A model generated the notes under the pieces. That model saw nothing but the letters and a program-made list of their open reading frames with translations. It was not told where the DNA came from and made no database searches. Positions 23,375 through 33,499 of a stretch of DNA of 64,000 nt are shown here, piece by piece. The position numbers and the translations under genes are program-made. Positions within the stretch are counted from its first letter, which is position 1; each line of letters opens with the position of its first letter. Source of the stretch: Lycorma delicatula (lineage: Eukaryota > Arthropoda > Insecta > Hemiptera > Fulgoridae); contig NC_134456.1 in the NCBI RefSeq assembly GCF_047948215.1, forward strand, positions 13,789,730 through 13,853,729, read 5' to 3'.

Positions 23375-23384
23375 AGACGTTGTA

Positions 23385-24117
23385 AGGTCAATATATATAT
23401 ATTATACTCGTACATCTATCTGGCTGTTGTGATATTTCAAATTTGTAAAACTGGTTTTAAGAAAACGTTTTCTAGATCGTTTACGGTTTCTCAGATGCGG
23501 TTTCATTTACGACTTGAATCTATACAAAGGGGGGAAATTTATCTTTTGTCATTATTTATCTCTGTAGTTATTAACAAGAAGTGAATAATTATTGTTAACA
23601 GCCTGCCAGTGTACTTGGAAAAATGGCATCTTGTCTTAATTTGGAAGATTTAAGCTTTTATCATTTGTGCAATGCTGAGTTCTTATTTTAACATCTTTAT
23701 TTATCAAATATCAAATTCATGGCAGCGTTTTTTTTTGTACCTTAACAGTTTATTTACCAACAGTATAATTCAGCTGTTAGACTAACGCATACAACGAGCG
23801 TAATACATTTTGGATCAGTAGTGTTATGTTTGAAACCATTTTTAAAAATGAAATAATATATTTTTCAAATATGTTTACTGCTTTTTCTCGTGTATAATAC
23901 TTATTCGTGTATTATGGTCTGTTATAGTTTCATTATGAGATAAACAGAGCATTGCATCATGAGAGCAGGCTTCAAACGGATTTTTTTAATATTTTTATTA
24001 CAAAATTATTCATTTATCAGACAGCGTATGACATTAAACAATACTGTAAAGTTATGTTTAAATGAACAGCACTGGATTTTGTTTTTCTTGGCTGGTTATT
24101 TCATTTTAAATTTTGTT
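23385..24117. other. AT-rich stretch without recognisable gene
   Basis: No motif or boundary identified. The open frames at 23192-23584 and 23959-24168 (+) overlap the mobile elements on either side and have no recognisable product. Confidence 0.45.
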
Positions 24118-24267
24118 TTGTTTAACTTCCGGGACCACCGTTATGTATTGCTTCAGAGGATGAGATGAATGATTTGTATCGCTTGAAAATGCCATGACTG
24201 TAAGGGATACGAACCCGGGACCTCGGGATGAAAATCCGAGACGGTACCACTCGCGCCACGTTCAGTT
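24118..24267 (-). mobile_element. SINE family B, copy 3
   Basis: Reverse orientation: the complement starts TGGCGCGAGTGGTACCGTCTC, continues CGAGGTCCCGGGTTCGTATCC (B-box) and GGCATTTTCAAGCG, and ends with the tail CATCCTCTGAAGCAATACAT then AACGGTGGTCCCGGAAG. This copy shows best that the family B tail is the same as the family A tail. Confidence 0.75.
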
Positions 24268-24639
24268 TTAATTTAAATTACTTTAGAATACTAAGTAAAT
24301 TGTTTGGAAATTAATTTTTAAATTAGTCATTTTTACCGTCAAAAAAAAAAAAAATTTTTTGTAGATAATACAAATGTGTGGATTTTAGGTATTCCTTTTT
24401 TCTAGTTTAATTCGTTTTTTTATATTCATAATGTAAACAATGAACACTTTCGTGTCTGCTTCTACCGGAAGAATAAGAACCTTGCAATTATGTACGTGTA
24501 ATGAAAAAGTAGTATAGTGGGACTATTATGTTAGAGGTGTCGCTGCTAAATTCATAAAAAAAAAATAATATAAAAAATACCTGCAAAAGAATGGCAGTCG
24601 ATTGTAGTTTTCAAAAGTTGTATACAAATAATCTGAGAG

Positions 24640-25172
24640 AGAATGTTCCAATATCCCGAGGGATATTCTCAGCGGGCGGGGTTGCACCCGTTGCCTGGAC
24701 GAAGCCTGGTTTCCTCTAAATAAGGTTGTTTAGGTTTGAATACTAGATCGTGGATGGCGGTGTTCTTTGGTGGTTGGGTTTCAATTAACCACACATCTCA
24801 GGAATGGTCGAACTGAGAATGTACAAGACTACACTTCATTTACACTCATACATATCATCCTCATTCATCCTCTGAAGAATGATCTAAACGGTAGTTACCG
24901 GAGGCTAAACAGTAAAGAAAGAAGGTTGTTGAACCTGGTTTGGGTGTTGATCGTCTATTCTCATCGCCCAACTATGCTGACCTCCGTAGGGGAAGACGAT
25001 CCCGGTCTCCACACTACCCGCTCCGTTCCTAGTCCTGTTGAACGTTACCGGAGGTTGCCTTTTAGATCCGCTAAACTTGGTAACACAACATACGGTCATC
25101 AGTTTGGCCTCTCTCAGGATGCCACCGATGTAATGCCTCGGCGGACATTTCAGTCGGTGTATTTACACAACC
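24640..25172 (+). repeat. R1-type LINE 3'-region fragment, interrupted by a SINE
   Basis: GC-richer DNA at 24935-25165 matches 48425-48620, the region downstream of the R1-type ORF2 remnant. Shared words include GTAGrGGAAGAC, CTCCGTTCC, ACCGGAGGT and GATGnCACCGATGTAA, ending near CAGCGGACATTT. The same unit probably begins near 24660 and was split by the SINE at 24731-24921. A mariner then inserted at its right edge (25175). Confidence 0.6.
24731..24921 (+). mobile_element. SINE family A, 5'-truncated copy 3
   Basis: The core and tail only (ACTAGATCGTGGATGGCGG through CCGGAGGCTAAACAG), without the tRNA-like head. The 9-bp duplication AAGGTTGTT at 24722-24730 and 24922-24930 shows that it inserted in this truncated form. 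Confidence 0.8.
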
Positions 25173-25174
25173 TA

Positions 25175-26455
25175 CGAGGTGTGTAAGAAAAGTAATGAGA
25201 TTGGTAACACTGCGAGCGATCTGGCAATGCTGTGTCTATCGGTCTGAACTAGACCGGTTTGTTCATCCCTTCCGCATGCTCAGTCCGAGTTTCAACTCCG
25301 TTCAGCGAACACATTATTTTTGACAGCGCCATCAGTGAATTTGTGTTTTTGTTGTACGATACGAAAATGGAGCATCTGAATTTAGAGCGACGTTGTGCAA
25401 TCAAGTTTTTTGTTAAACTTAGGGAATCCGCGAGTGTGACCTTTAAAAAATTTAAACAGGCATATGGGGAACATTGATATCAAGAGCACAAGTTTTCCGC
25501 TGGCACAAGTCATTTTTGGAAGGCCGAGAACACGTTGAAGATCAACCTCGCTCAGGGAGATCTTCAACTTTAAAATCCGACGAAAACGTTGAGCGTGTGA
25601 GGGTTCTTGTGAGATCAGACTGTCGTTTAACAATAAGGATGATGAGTAAACGGTTAAATTTAAACGCTTTCACCGTACCTCAAATTTTGACAGACGATCT
25701 GGACATGCGAAAGGTTTGTGCGAAATCGGTGCCGAAAAACCTGACAACGGAACAGAAGGATAATCGAAGAAACGTGTGCGTTGATCTTATTGAGAGGATC
25801 GACAACGACCAAGAATTCTTCAATCGTGTGTTCACAGGTGATGAATCCTGGATATTTGAGTACGATCCTGAAACAAAGCGGCAAAGCGAAGAGTGGCACA
25901 CTCTGTTATCTCCTCGACCGGCAAAATGTGGAATGAGCAAATCAAAGATCAAAGCCATGCTGATTTGCTTTTTTGACAGTAGGGGTATCGTGCGTAAAGA
26001 ATTTGTTCCTCCAGGACAAATTGTCAACCAAGTGTTTTAGAAAGGTGTCCTTGAAAGACTCAGGAAAAGAGTGATTCGCGTGAGACCATACGTTGCAGAC
26101 AAATGGATGCTTCATCGTGACAGTGCCCCGTGTTACACGGCCATTTCCATCACGGAATTTTTGACCTCAAAACGCATTCCTTCGGTTCCTAAACTACCCT
26201 ATTAACCTGACTTCAGTCCTTGTGACAAAATTGAAACGTGTCTTAAAAGGACGTCATTTTGGAACTCTGGAGAACATTCAAAAGACTGTGACCGACCAGT
26301 TGAAGCCTTCAAGCGTTGCTACCAGGAGTGGGAACAACGACTCCGCCGGTGTGTAGCTGCCCAAGGGAACTACTTTGAAGGGGATAATTTTGTTGTTTGA
26401 AAAAAAAACTTTGGTAAGTAAAAAGTCAGTCTCATATTATCACCTCGTCACCTCG
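25175..26455 (+). mobile_element. mariner element, near full length (copy c)
   Basis: 1281 bp between TA dinucleotides at 25173-25174 and 26456-26457. The left end begins CGAGGTGTGTAAGAAAAGTA. The right end, read on the minus strand, begins CGAGGTGACGAGGTGATAA, so the terminal CGAGGTG is duplicated there. It has the same opening bases as copy a and so belongs to a related lineage. It inserted into the R1 3'-region fragment. Confidence 0.9.
25367..26400 (+). pseudogene. mariner transposase with DD34D triad, broken by frameshifts and stops
   Basis: Begins MEHLNLERRCAIKFFVKL at 25367. A frameshift near 25470 moves to the frame of 25474-26040, which carries EGREHVEDQPRSGRSS, LVRSDCRLTIRMM, MRKVCAKSVPKNLTTEQK and the first catalytic Asp in FTGDESWIF. 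A stop at 26038 interrupts RKEFVPPGQIVNQVF. The second Asp is in MLHRDSAPC and the third in PDFSPCD, with 34 residues between them. The end AAQGNYFEGDN is normal for the family. All three catalytic acids are still encoded, but at least one frameshift and several stops prevent a full protein. Confidence 0.85.
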
Positions 26456-26457
26456 TA

Positions 26458-27478
26458 TTATCGCCTTCGTGTGGCCTCTTCCAATCACGACCTCCTAACA
26501 TAACTTACAACTATCAGATTAACCGATTTTTGTTGTTATGAGGATAGTATTTTTTGTGTTTAAAGACGCAATCAAGTAATGATCAGAGTGCATAGTCTTA
26601 TCTGAAGTTAAATATAGGAAGAAGTTTTGTGTGAAACCTTCGTTGATAGAGAAAGGCGCGGGTATCGCGCTTTCGCGAATCGGTTAATCCGATAGTTTAT
26701 ATGCGATTCCGCGGGTATCGCGGAAGCGCGATACAAAAAATACACAAAAAGTACTATCCTCATACCAACAAAACAAGTGTTCATTGAAACAACGAAAATT
26801 GTTGTTGCGACAATTAAAAAATTGTCACAACATTTGATTTTTAATTTTTAAAAACATATCCTATCTCTCTGCTTTGGTCCGCTTTCAGGAGCCAGGTCAC
26901 TGCCTACACCCTTCCCAACCGGTTTCCTTATTCGTGATTTATATTTTCAATTTCGGGTAGTGCGGTTATAGGTCTGGCTCTAATAAGGAAGCCAGGTATT
27001 GTATAGACGGTATCCTCAGTGTATGCCTAGCGAAAACTGTCTTTATTTTCTTGGTAAGTCTGAAGAATAACTTGTCGGAAGTCAAGTAAAAATTATATTA
27101 AATGTATATAGTTAAAGTTTAGTGTATTTAAATGCGTATCGTTGTTTTTTTTAATAAATTTATTTTGGTCTGAATAGCCAGTACTTAATTTTATCTCGTA
27201 AAATAAAAACGGATCATTCTGTTCTAATATAGTTGACTGAAATTAGACCAGACATTTCTAAATAAACGTTTAAAATTTAAAATTAAAATATATATTTTTG
27301 ATTGAGTTGTTGATTTTCTAAAGCCATCTTTTTTTGTCAGAGATTTGAGAAAAACTTACCTTGAATTGTCTTTATGTTTGGCGCATCATTTTTATTATCA
27401 GTCTTGTTTTAAATTTTATGTTTTTTTCTTCAGATTTATTTGTCTCATTCAGCTTTGGACGTTTGACATACAAACATC
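26458..27478. other. unassigned DNA with a GC-rich inverted repeat
   Basis: No gene recognised. The notable part is 26656-26734, where two 16-nt arms (GTATCGCGCTTTCGCG at 26662-26677 and its complement with one mismatch at 26719-26734) flank a 41-nt spacer that holds a smaller inverted repeat (ATCGG / CCGAT). The rest is AT-rich. Confidence 0.6.
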
Positions 27479-27493
27479 AGTATACTCCTGACC

Positions 27494-27794
27494 AACCCAA
27501 CGGGTTGATCTAGTGGTAAACGCGTCTTCCCAAATCAGCTGATTTGGAATTCGAGAGTTCCAGCGTTCAAGTCCTAGTAATGGCGGTTATTTTTATACAG
27601 ATTTGAGTATTAAATCGTGGATATCGGTGTTGTTTGGTGGTTGGGTTTCAATTAACTACATATCTCAGGAACGGTCGAAATGAGACTGTACAAGACTACA
27701 CTTCATTTACACTCATACATATCATCATCATTCATCCTCTGAAGTAATACTGGAACGGTAATTCCCGGAGGCTAAGCAGGAAAAAGAAAGAAAA
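27494..27794 (+). mobile_element. SINE family A, copy 4 (source of a 3' transduction)
   Basis: A full-length copy with head, hairpin, B-box, core, and the tail GGTAATTCCCGGAGGCTAAG, a variant shared only with copy 7. The target duplication AGTATACTCCTGACC / AGTATACTTGTGACC is at 27479-27493 and 27795-27809 (13/15). The DNA just downstream (27795-27882) reappears next to copy 7 at 33356-33437. Confidence 0.88.
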
Positions 27795-27889
27795 AGTATA
27801 CTTGTGACCGACACACTATGTATAGTATAGTATGCTTTTTAATTGAGTGTTATGTGTTAATTTCTAGAATTGATGGAGACAATTTCTTA

Positions 27890-29125
27890 CATCAGACTGT
27901 TCGTGAAGGTTGTTGAGATATTCTGGCTTCACCTCTATCAAGTATAATTAGTGTCAAACATTTAGCTCCGACTTGATGTTGATTTGGAATCATTTCGTTT
28001 AAGAAAGAATATGTTTCCGTATTTTTTTTTTAATATAGACATGAAGGCAGTTCAGTTAAAGCAAAGAACAAGACCGTTAAAATCAACATGGTAGTATTTT
28101 AAATTTCTTAGCGCTGTAATTAAATTATAAATGGGAAATCTGGAGATTATACAGATGATATCGATTCCATTGTTTCTCTTCTTGCCTCGGCGGAAGTAGA
28201 TAGAAGGAAAGCTGGAATATTTAATATACCAACTTCGTACATTCGGGAATTGTCGAGTTATCATTTACTGTACCACAAGGAATTAATTCTCTTTACCTCA
28301 ATATCCTTTCGATATGCGACTATATTTTTCTTCTTATATATCCTAATAGGTGTTTTGAAGTAGAATTACCAAATATAAAAACATCTAATTGCAGATATTT
28401 GTTTTACTTCACCTTCTTTCTGAAATTAATTTCATTATTTGAATCCGTAGCAAAACAACATGAAAATTGAAGCGAATACATTTGTACAGAAAAGTTTGCA
28501 ACTACTGAAGAGTTAATAAGAATAATATTGTCTAATCTTTGACTACCTTAATAATTAAAATTTTACAATAGTTTTTAAAAATGTTTAATCAAATCTCTTC
28601 AAAATATAATAGTAGACTTAAATTTAAATCTGTTATTCTATAAATAAATGAATAGATTTCTTAAGCGTCTTTTAAAGTTAATTTTTGTGGTGAATAGTAT
28701 AAAAAAACGTTTAAGTTTAAAACTTAACTCATCAAGTTTTCAAAATGAAAACTTAATCCTGTGTTTCATATTGTAAATACATTTATAATGTTCTGATTTA
28801 GATTATAAATATTCAAAGTAAAGCGTGGGTTGGAAATCAAATTAGTCGTATGCACATGACAGTAAATTTACTAAGCGATTTTCTACGATATGATAACGGC
28901 ATTTAAACTACATACCGGTTGATTTAAAGTATTCATATTATTATTAAAACAGTATTCATATTTCTTTAAATATTTGAATAAAATTACTTTTGCTTTTTAC
29001 TGTACTTTTAGCATATTTTATTAATGAACTTTTACGGTGATTGTAGATTGTGACTGAACTGAACTTCAATAGCTTTAAAAGTATATTTTTAGTATTACGG
29101 TATCAATTAATTAAAAAAAAAAAAA
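27890..29125. other. AT-rich stretch without recognisable gene
   Basis: No exon or element recognised. The open frame 28052-28264 (-) has no motif I know. Confidence 0.45.
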
Positions 29126-29129
29126 ATTT

Positions 29130-29755
29130 TTTCAATTTTTTTTGTTATTGAATTATTATTCATCGTAAAAATTTGTTTATAATGAGAGGTTAATAATTTA
29201 TTAATAAATCAATATATTTAAATTTAAAAAAAAGTTAGAAAAAGAGGAGATGAAATCTCCTCTTTTTTCGAACCGGTGTGCCTCTCCTTGTAAGATCCAA
29301 ATATTTCATCAATTAAACTTTTATTTCGACGCGAACATTACATATGAAAAAGGCACCTTAATTTCCTTCAGAAACATAACCCAAAATACAAATTATAAAC
29401 CTATCCAAAATAAAAAAATGCAAAAAAAATACATGCAAAGGTTGGCAAAATAAGTACCGCTTATGATATATCGTTGAAAAGCTCTGAATGAGAGCTTATT
29501 ACTGTAGTTAAGAAAAACGGCTTTTTTGAACACTTTTGGTTCAGTCGATTGCAATCAAAAGGGAGGGAGGTGCACAAATAGATTTTACAACAGTTCTAAA
29601 TCAAAAATGTCAACATCTTACGGCTAATCGTTTTCGAGTTATGCGAGATACATACGTACTTACAGAAGTCACGCCGAAACTAGTGAAAATGGATTCAGGG
29701 ATGGTCAAAATGGATATTTCCGTTGAAATCTGAAAACCGAAATTTTTTGCGATCC
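29130..29755 (-). repeat. dispersed repeat family C, rearranged copy
   Basis: Reverse orientation relative to 17255-17882. It carries the same CGTTTTCGAGTTATGCGAGA and GGGAGGTGCACAA blocks. In place of the segment that reads ATAACTCTGGAACC in other copies, it has an unrelated 115-bp insert (29330-29447) that also occurs at 30014-30128. The outermost 5' end of the repeat is missing. Confidence 0.65.
29330..29447 (+). repeat. short direct repeat E, copy 1 (inside family C)
   Basis: Begins CGCGAACATTACATATGAAA and ends GGTTGGCAAAAT. It matches 30014-30128 almost completely and in the same direction. It replaces part of the family C repeat, so it arrived by insertion or gene conversion. Confidence 0.75.
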
Positions 29756-30013
29756 AATAAGTAAAAATGAAATATATGGCTTTACATTACTATATTTTAA
29801 ATTGTTTCTAGCCTAAATTTAGTTTATTCATGCGATAAAACTGTTTAGCCGCATAATAACATTTGATGAATTTCAAATAAATTTTGGTTTATCAGTTTTG
29901 TAAAAATATCACCTAGGTGTTTATCTTTAAATAGTTTTGTTATTCGCGAGAATGAGATGACAGATTGTTAATAGTTATTTTATAAAACTCGGATATCCAG
30001 TTCTGTTAATGAG

Positions 30014-30128
30014 GTCGCGAACATTACATATGAAAAAAGCACCTTAATTTCCTTCAGAAACATAACCCAAAATACAAATTGTAAACCTACCCAAAATTTT
30101 AAAAAATCATGCAGAGGTTGGCAAAATC
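30014..30128 (+). repeat. short direct repeat E, copy 2
   Basis: Second copy, about 685 bp after the first, with the shared block CCTTAATTTCCTTCAGAAAC. It lies in otherwise unassigned DNA, so this may be the original location. No coding potential. Confidence 0.75.
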
Positions 30129-31383
30129 ATTAACCTTTTTTGACAGACAGATAAGCAGTTTCTTTAGTTTGTATTTAATTAATTATAACGTAGTTAATAA
30201 TTCTTTGTTGACAGTTTTTTTTTTAATTATAGATCTTTTAATTTTTTAAATATTTATACGTTTTAACAGCTATATTTAATCTAAACTTAGATCAACATTT
30301 ATTACGAAGATACATTACTTCAGTTTATTTGAGATATTGGTAAAAAAAAACTCGTAGCGTTAAGTGATTTTTAAATTGAAATCTTAAGATAAGTTAAAGA
30401 AATGGAAACGGAAAGTTAGTTGTTCGACAGAACGCCTTCTTTTCTTAGCATTATTATTGTATTACGCGAATCACTCGCTATTAAATTTAAATATATTTTT
30501 ATTCTTTTCATGTTACACAGTATGAAAGAATTTATTTATTGTTTTTAATATTTGTATATATTCGTAGTAAATTTTAACTTTTTTATAGTTTGGTATATTG
30601 TGCTTCAGTATTCCAATTGTTCGTTAATAAAGTTATAAATAGTTTTTATTTTTTTTCTTTATACTTAATTTTTTTTTGTTATTGAGTTTTTAACGTAATA
30701 GATAGTTTCAGTATGTTACGAAGGTCGACTCGGTAATAAATTTCACTTTTTATACATGTTATGTTTTGAGTAGTAATCTTATTTTGATTAAAAGAGTGAA
30801 AAATTGTATTATACATAATGCATTATTTTATGATAATTTAAAATGTTTTGATTACTCGTTTAAAAATAGCGGTGTATTTTTTATACTACTGCCCAAAAAG
30901 GAGTGTATGTGTTTAGGATGTATGTATGAATGTATATTTGCTCCTCCGTAGCAACTGAACGGCTGAACCGATTTTGATCTATCCCCGGGTTGGAATCCTT
31001 ATGTTACCGCGGGGAATGTCATAGGATATATATGTTTAAATAAATTTAAAAAATTTGAAAAGAAAATTATACTACAGACAAAATTGCCTTTAATTATCCT
31101 AGATTAAAGAGCAATTTTTTTTTGCAGTCGTGTTTTTTAATTTTTAATATTTACCTCTTACTTTAATTTTATCCGATTTCTTGTAGCCCGATTTATTTAA
31201 AATACTAATTTATTTCAAAAATCTCCCGATGATTTCAAACAAAGATCATTTTTATCAGTAAAAATAAATAAACTCCACACGGAGTAAAGACAGTTTACAT
31301 TAAATCGTGTATATTCCCCAGTTTCTGTTTTGTGGGTGTTACATTTGTAAAGCCTATTAAATATTAGAGGGTTTTAAACGGGT
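30129..31383. other. AT-rich stretch, one repeat-like motif
   Basis: No gene. At 30935-31025 lies a GC-richer segment containing CTGAACGGCTGAACCGATTT. Sequence of this type is frequent in interspersed insect repeats, so it may be the end of an unrecognised element. Nothing else stands out. Confidence 0.35.
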
Positions 31384-31399
31384 GGGTATTGTTTTATCA

Positions 31400-31701
31400 A
31401 CCCACCGGGTTGGTCTAGTGGTGAACGCGTCTTCCCAAATCAGCTGATTTGGAAGTCGAGAGTTCCAGCGTTCAAGTCCTAGTAAAGCCAGTTATTTTTA
31501 CGCGGACTTGAATACTAGATCGTGGATACCGGTGTTCTTTGGTGGTTGGGTTTCAATTAACCACACATCTCAGAAATGGTCGAACTGAGAATGTACAAGA
31601 CTACACTTCATTTACACTCATACATATCATCCTCATTCATCCTCTGAAGTATTATCTGAACGGTGGTTACCGGAGGCTAAACAGGAAAAAGAAAAGAAAA
31701 A
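31400..31701 (+). mobile_element. SINE family A, copy 5 (best preserved)
   Basis: The reference copy. A 16-bp exact target duplication GGGTATTGTTTTATCA lies at 31384-31399 and 31702-31717. A-box GGTCTAGTGGTGAACG at about 31410, hairpin 31431-31455, B-box GTTCAAGTCC at about 31470, core through CAATTAACCACACATCTC, then CATCCTCTGAAG and the tail CCGGAGGCTAAACAGGAAAA. The exact duplication means recent insertion. No open frame: the 112-codon frame over its 3' half is a shadow. Confidence 0.92.
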
Positions 31702-31717
31702 GGGTATTGTTTTATCA

Positions 31718-32069
31718 GGGAGTAATGATTTTCATTTTAGTCATTCCCTCCTGTAAACTTAGCGATTTTTTTTCTACGGTTGAGTCACCTGATCTTCGTT
31801 GCGCACCGCATGGTATGCTGATGTACAACAGTATGTTGGGCTTAATAAAAAGTCAGTGGAAATCTCTTTACTCCTAACTTACCCTACTAAAAAAGGAAGA
31901 AAATGAATGAAGGCCTTACAGATGTGGTTACATCATAATATTGAAGCGAGATGTTTGATAAAGTAAGTGAAAAAGTCCTATGACGAATACCACAGAAGTA
32001 ATTTTTATCTAAGAATCGTTTAAAAATACGACCTAGCCATGTTAGCCATATGTAAATATATGAATATTT
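31718..32069. other. unassigned spacer between SINEs
   Basis: AT-rich; no recognisable feature. Confidence 0.45.
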
Positions 32070-32084
32070 AGTTAATTTAATATT

Positions 32085-32378
32085 AATAACCCACCGGGTC
32101 GGTCTAGTGTGTCTTCCCAAATCAGTTGATTTGGAAGTCGAGAGTTACAGCGTTCAAGTCCTAGTAAAGCCAGATATTTTTACAGGATTTGAATACTAGA
32201 TCGTGGATACCGGTGTTCTTTGGTGGTTGGGTTTCAATTAACCACACATCTCAGGAATGGTCGAACTGAGAGTGTACAAGACTACACTTCATTTAGACTC
32301 ATACATATCATCCTCATTCATCCTCTGAAGAATTATCTAAACGGTAGTTACCGGAGACTAAACAGGGAAAAGAAAGAA
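32085..32378 (+). mobile_element. SINE family A, copy 6
   Basis: Lacks about 8 nt between the A-box and the hairpin (GGTCTAGTG then TGTCTTCCC), otherwise full. The duplication AGTTAATTTAATATT / AGTTAATTTAATACT lies at 32070-32084 and 32379-32393 (14/15). Confidence 0.88.
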
Positions 32379-32393
32379 AGTTAATTTAATACT

Positions 32394-33052
32394 GATGGAT
32401 GTGTAGAGGAAAAAAATTGGAATGTTTTTAATAAGATAGAGTAATTATTAAGTTAAAAAATTTAGCAAGTTAAAAAATAACATTGCAGTAATGATGTAAT
32501 AACTTAGAATTGTCGATCGATATTTTTTCGAATGGAATTTTATTCTACTTTTTGTTTTTATACATAAAACACAATACAGAAGTTTTCGCCTAACTCTCAA
32601 GGAGAGCTCACCCCAGTATTTTTTTAATTATTATTTTTTTTTAATTTCCAAATGTTTTGGTGTGCTTTTGAGTGAAATTACGTAAGAAATACTGTACTGA
32701 AAAGCAAATGACCGAAAAAGTATAAAAATTTGTAATTTAGCCATAGCGGCCCTCTTTTTCAAATTACTTTGAAAACTTTTAATTTCTGTTATATCAGTAT
32801 ATTTAAATAAAATATATAATAAATTTTATCTTGAAGAAGCAGTAAAAAATTGGTCACCGTGGTAGTACCAGATGATTAGCTTTCTGGTTAACATATACCG
32901 CTGTTAAAATTCAATTTTTTTTAAGTGAAGGGTTGTTCTTAGTGCGCCAATTTATGTATGTATTAAGTTAAAAACATCCGGTCTTACACAGTTCTTACTG
33001 AGAAATGCTATCGTTTGGAAATAAGCGAGTCATATATTTGTTACTAAAACAC
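32394..33052. other. AT-rich stretch without recognisable gene
   Basis: Nothing recognised on either strand. Confidence 0.45.
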
Positions 33053-33068
33053 AGGTCGATAGTCGTAA

Positions 33069-33460
33069 ACCCACCGGGTTGGTCTAGTGGTTAACACGTC
33101 TTCCCAAATAAGCTGATTTGGAAGTCGAGAGTTCCAGCGTTCAAGTCCTTGTAAAGGCATTTACTTTTAACAGATTTGAATACTAGATCCTGGATGCCGG
33201 TATTCTTTAGTGGTCGGGTTTTAATTAACCACACATCTCAGGAACGGTCAAAGTGAGACTACAAGACTACACTTCATTTACACTCATACATTTCATCCTC
33301 TGAAGTAATACATGAACGGTAATTCCCGGAGGCTAAGCAGGAAAAAGAAAAAAAAAGTATACTTGTGACTGACACTATGTATAGTGTGCTTTTGAATCGA
33401 GTGTTATGTGTTAATTTCTAGAATTGGTGGGAGACAAATAGAGTCTAAATAGGAAAAGAA
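33069..33460 (+). mobile_element. SINE family A, copy 7, with transduced 3' flank
   Basis: SINE body 33069-33355, followed by 33356-33437, which matches the unique flank of copy 4 (27795-27882), then a second SINE-like tail CTAAATAGGAAAAGAAA. An imperfect duplication AGGTCGATAGTCGTAA / AGGTCAGTAGTCGTCA lies at 33053-33068 and 33461-33476 (13/16) and encloses the SINE plus the flank. The tail variant TAATTCCCGGAGGCTAAGCA is shared only with copy 4. The simplest reading is retroposition of a read-through transcript from copy 4. Confidence 0.75.
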
Positions 33461-33499
33461 AGGTCAGTAGTCGTCAGAATATCGTATTGTACTATTTGG

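Larger units (their letters stand above)
22051..23384 (-). mobile_element. Helentron-like element reduced to its endonuclease
   Basis: Proposed limits come from a perfect 10-bp inverted repeat, ACAACGTCTT at 22052-22061 and its complement at 23374-23383, on both sides of a single minus-strand ORF. Next to the left one is a short hairpin (GTCTT, loop GCA, AAGAC; 22057-22069). Helentrons are known to have short asymmetric inverted repeats near their ends and a 3' hairpin, so the layout fits, but the helicase and Rep domains are absent. A GC-richer leader lies at 23190-23380. I have not confirmed the outer junctions. Confidence 0.45.
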
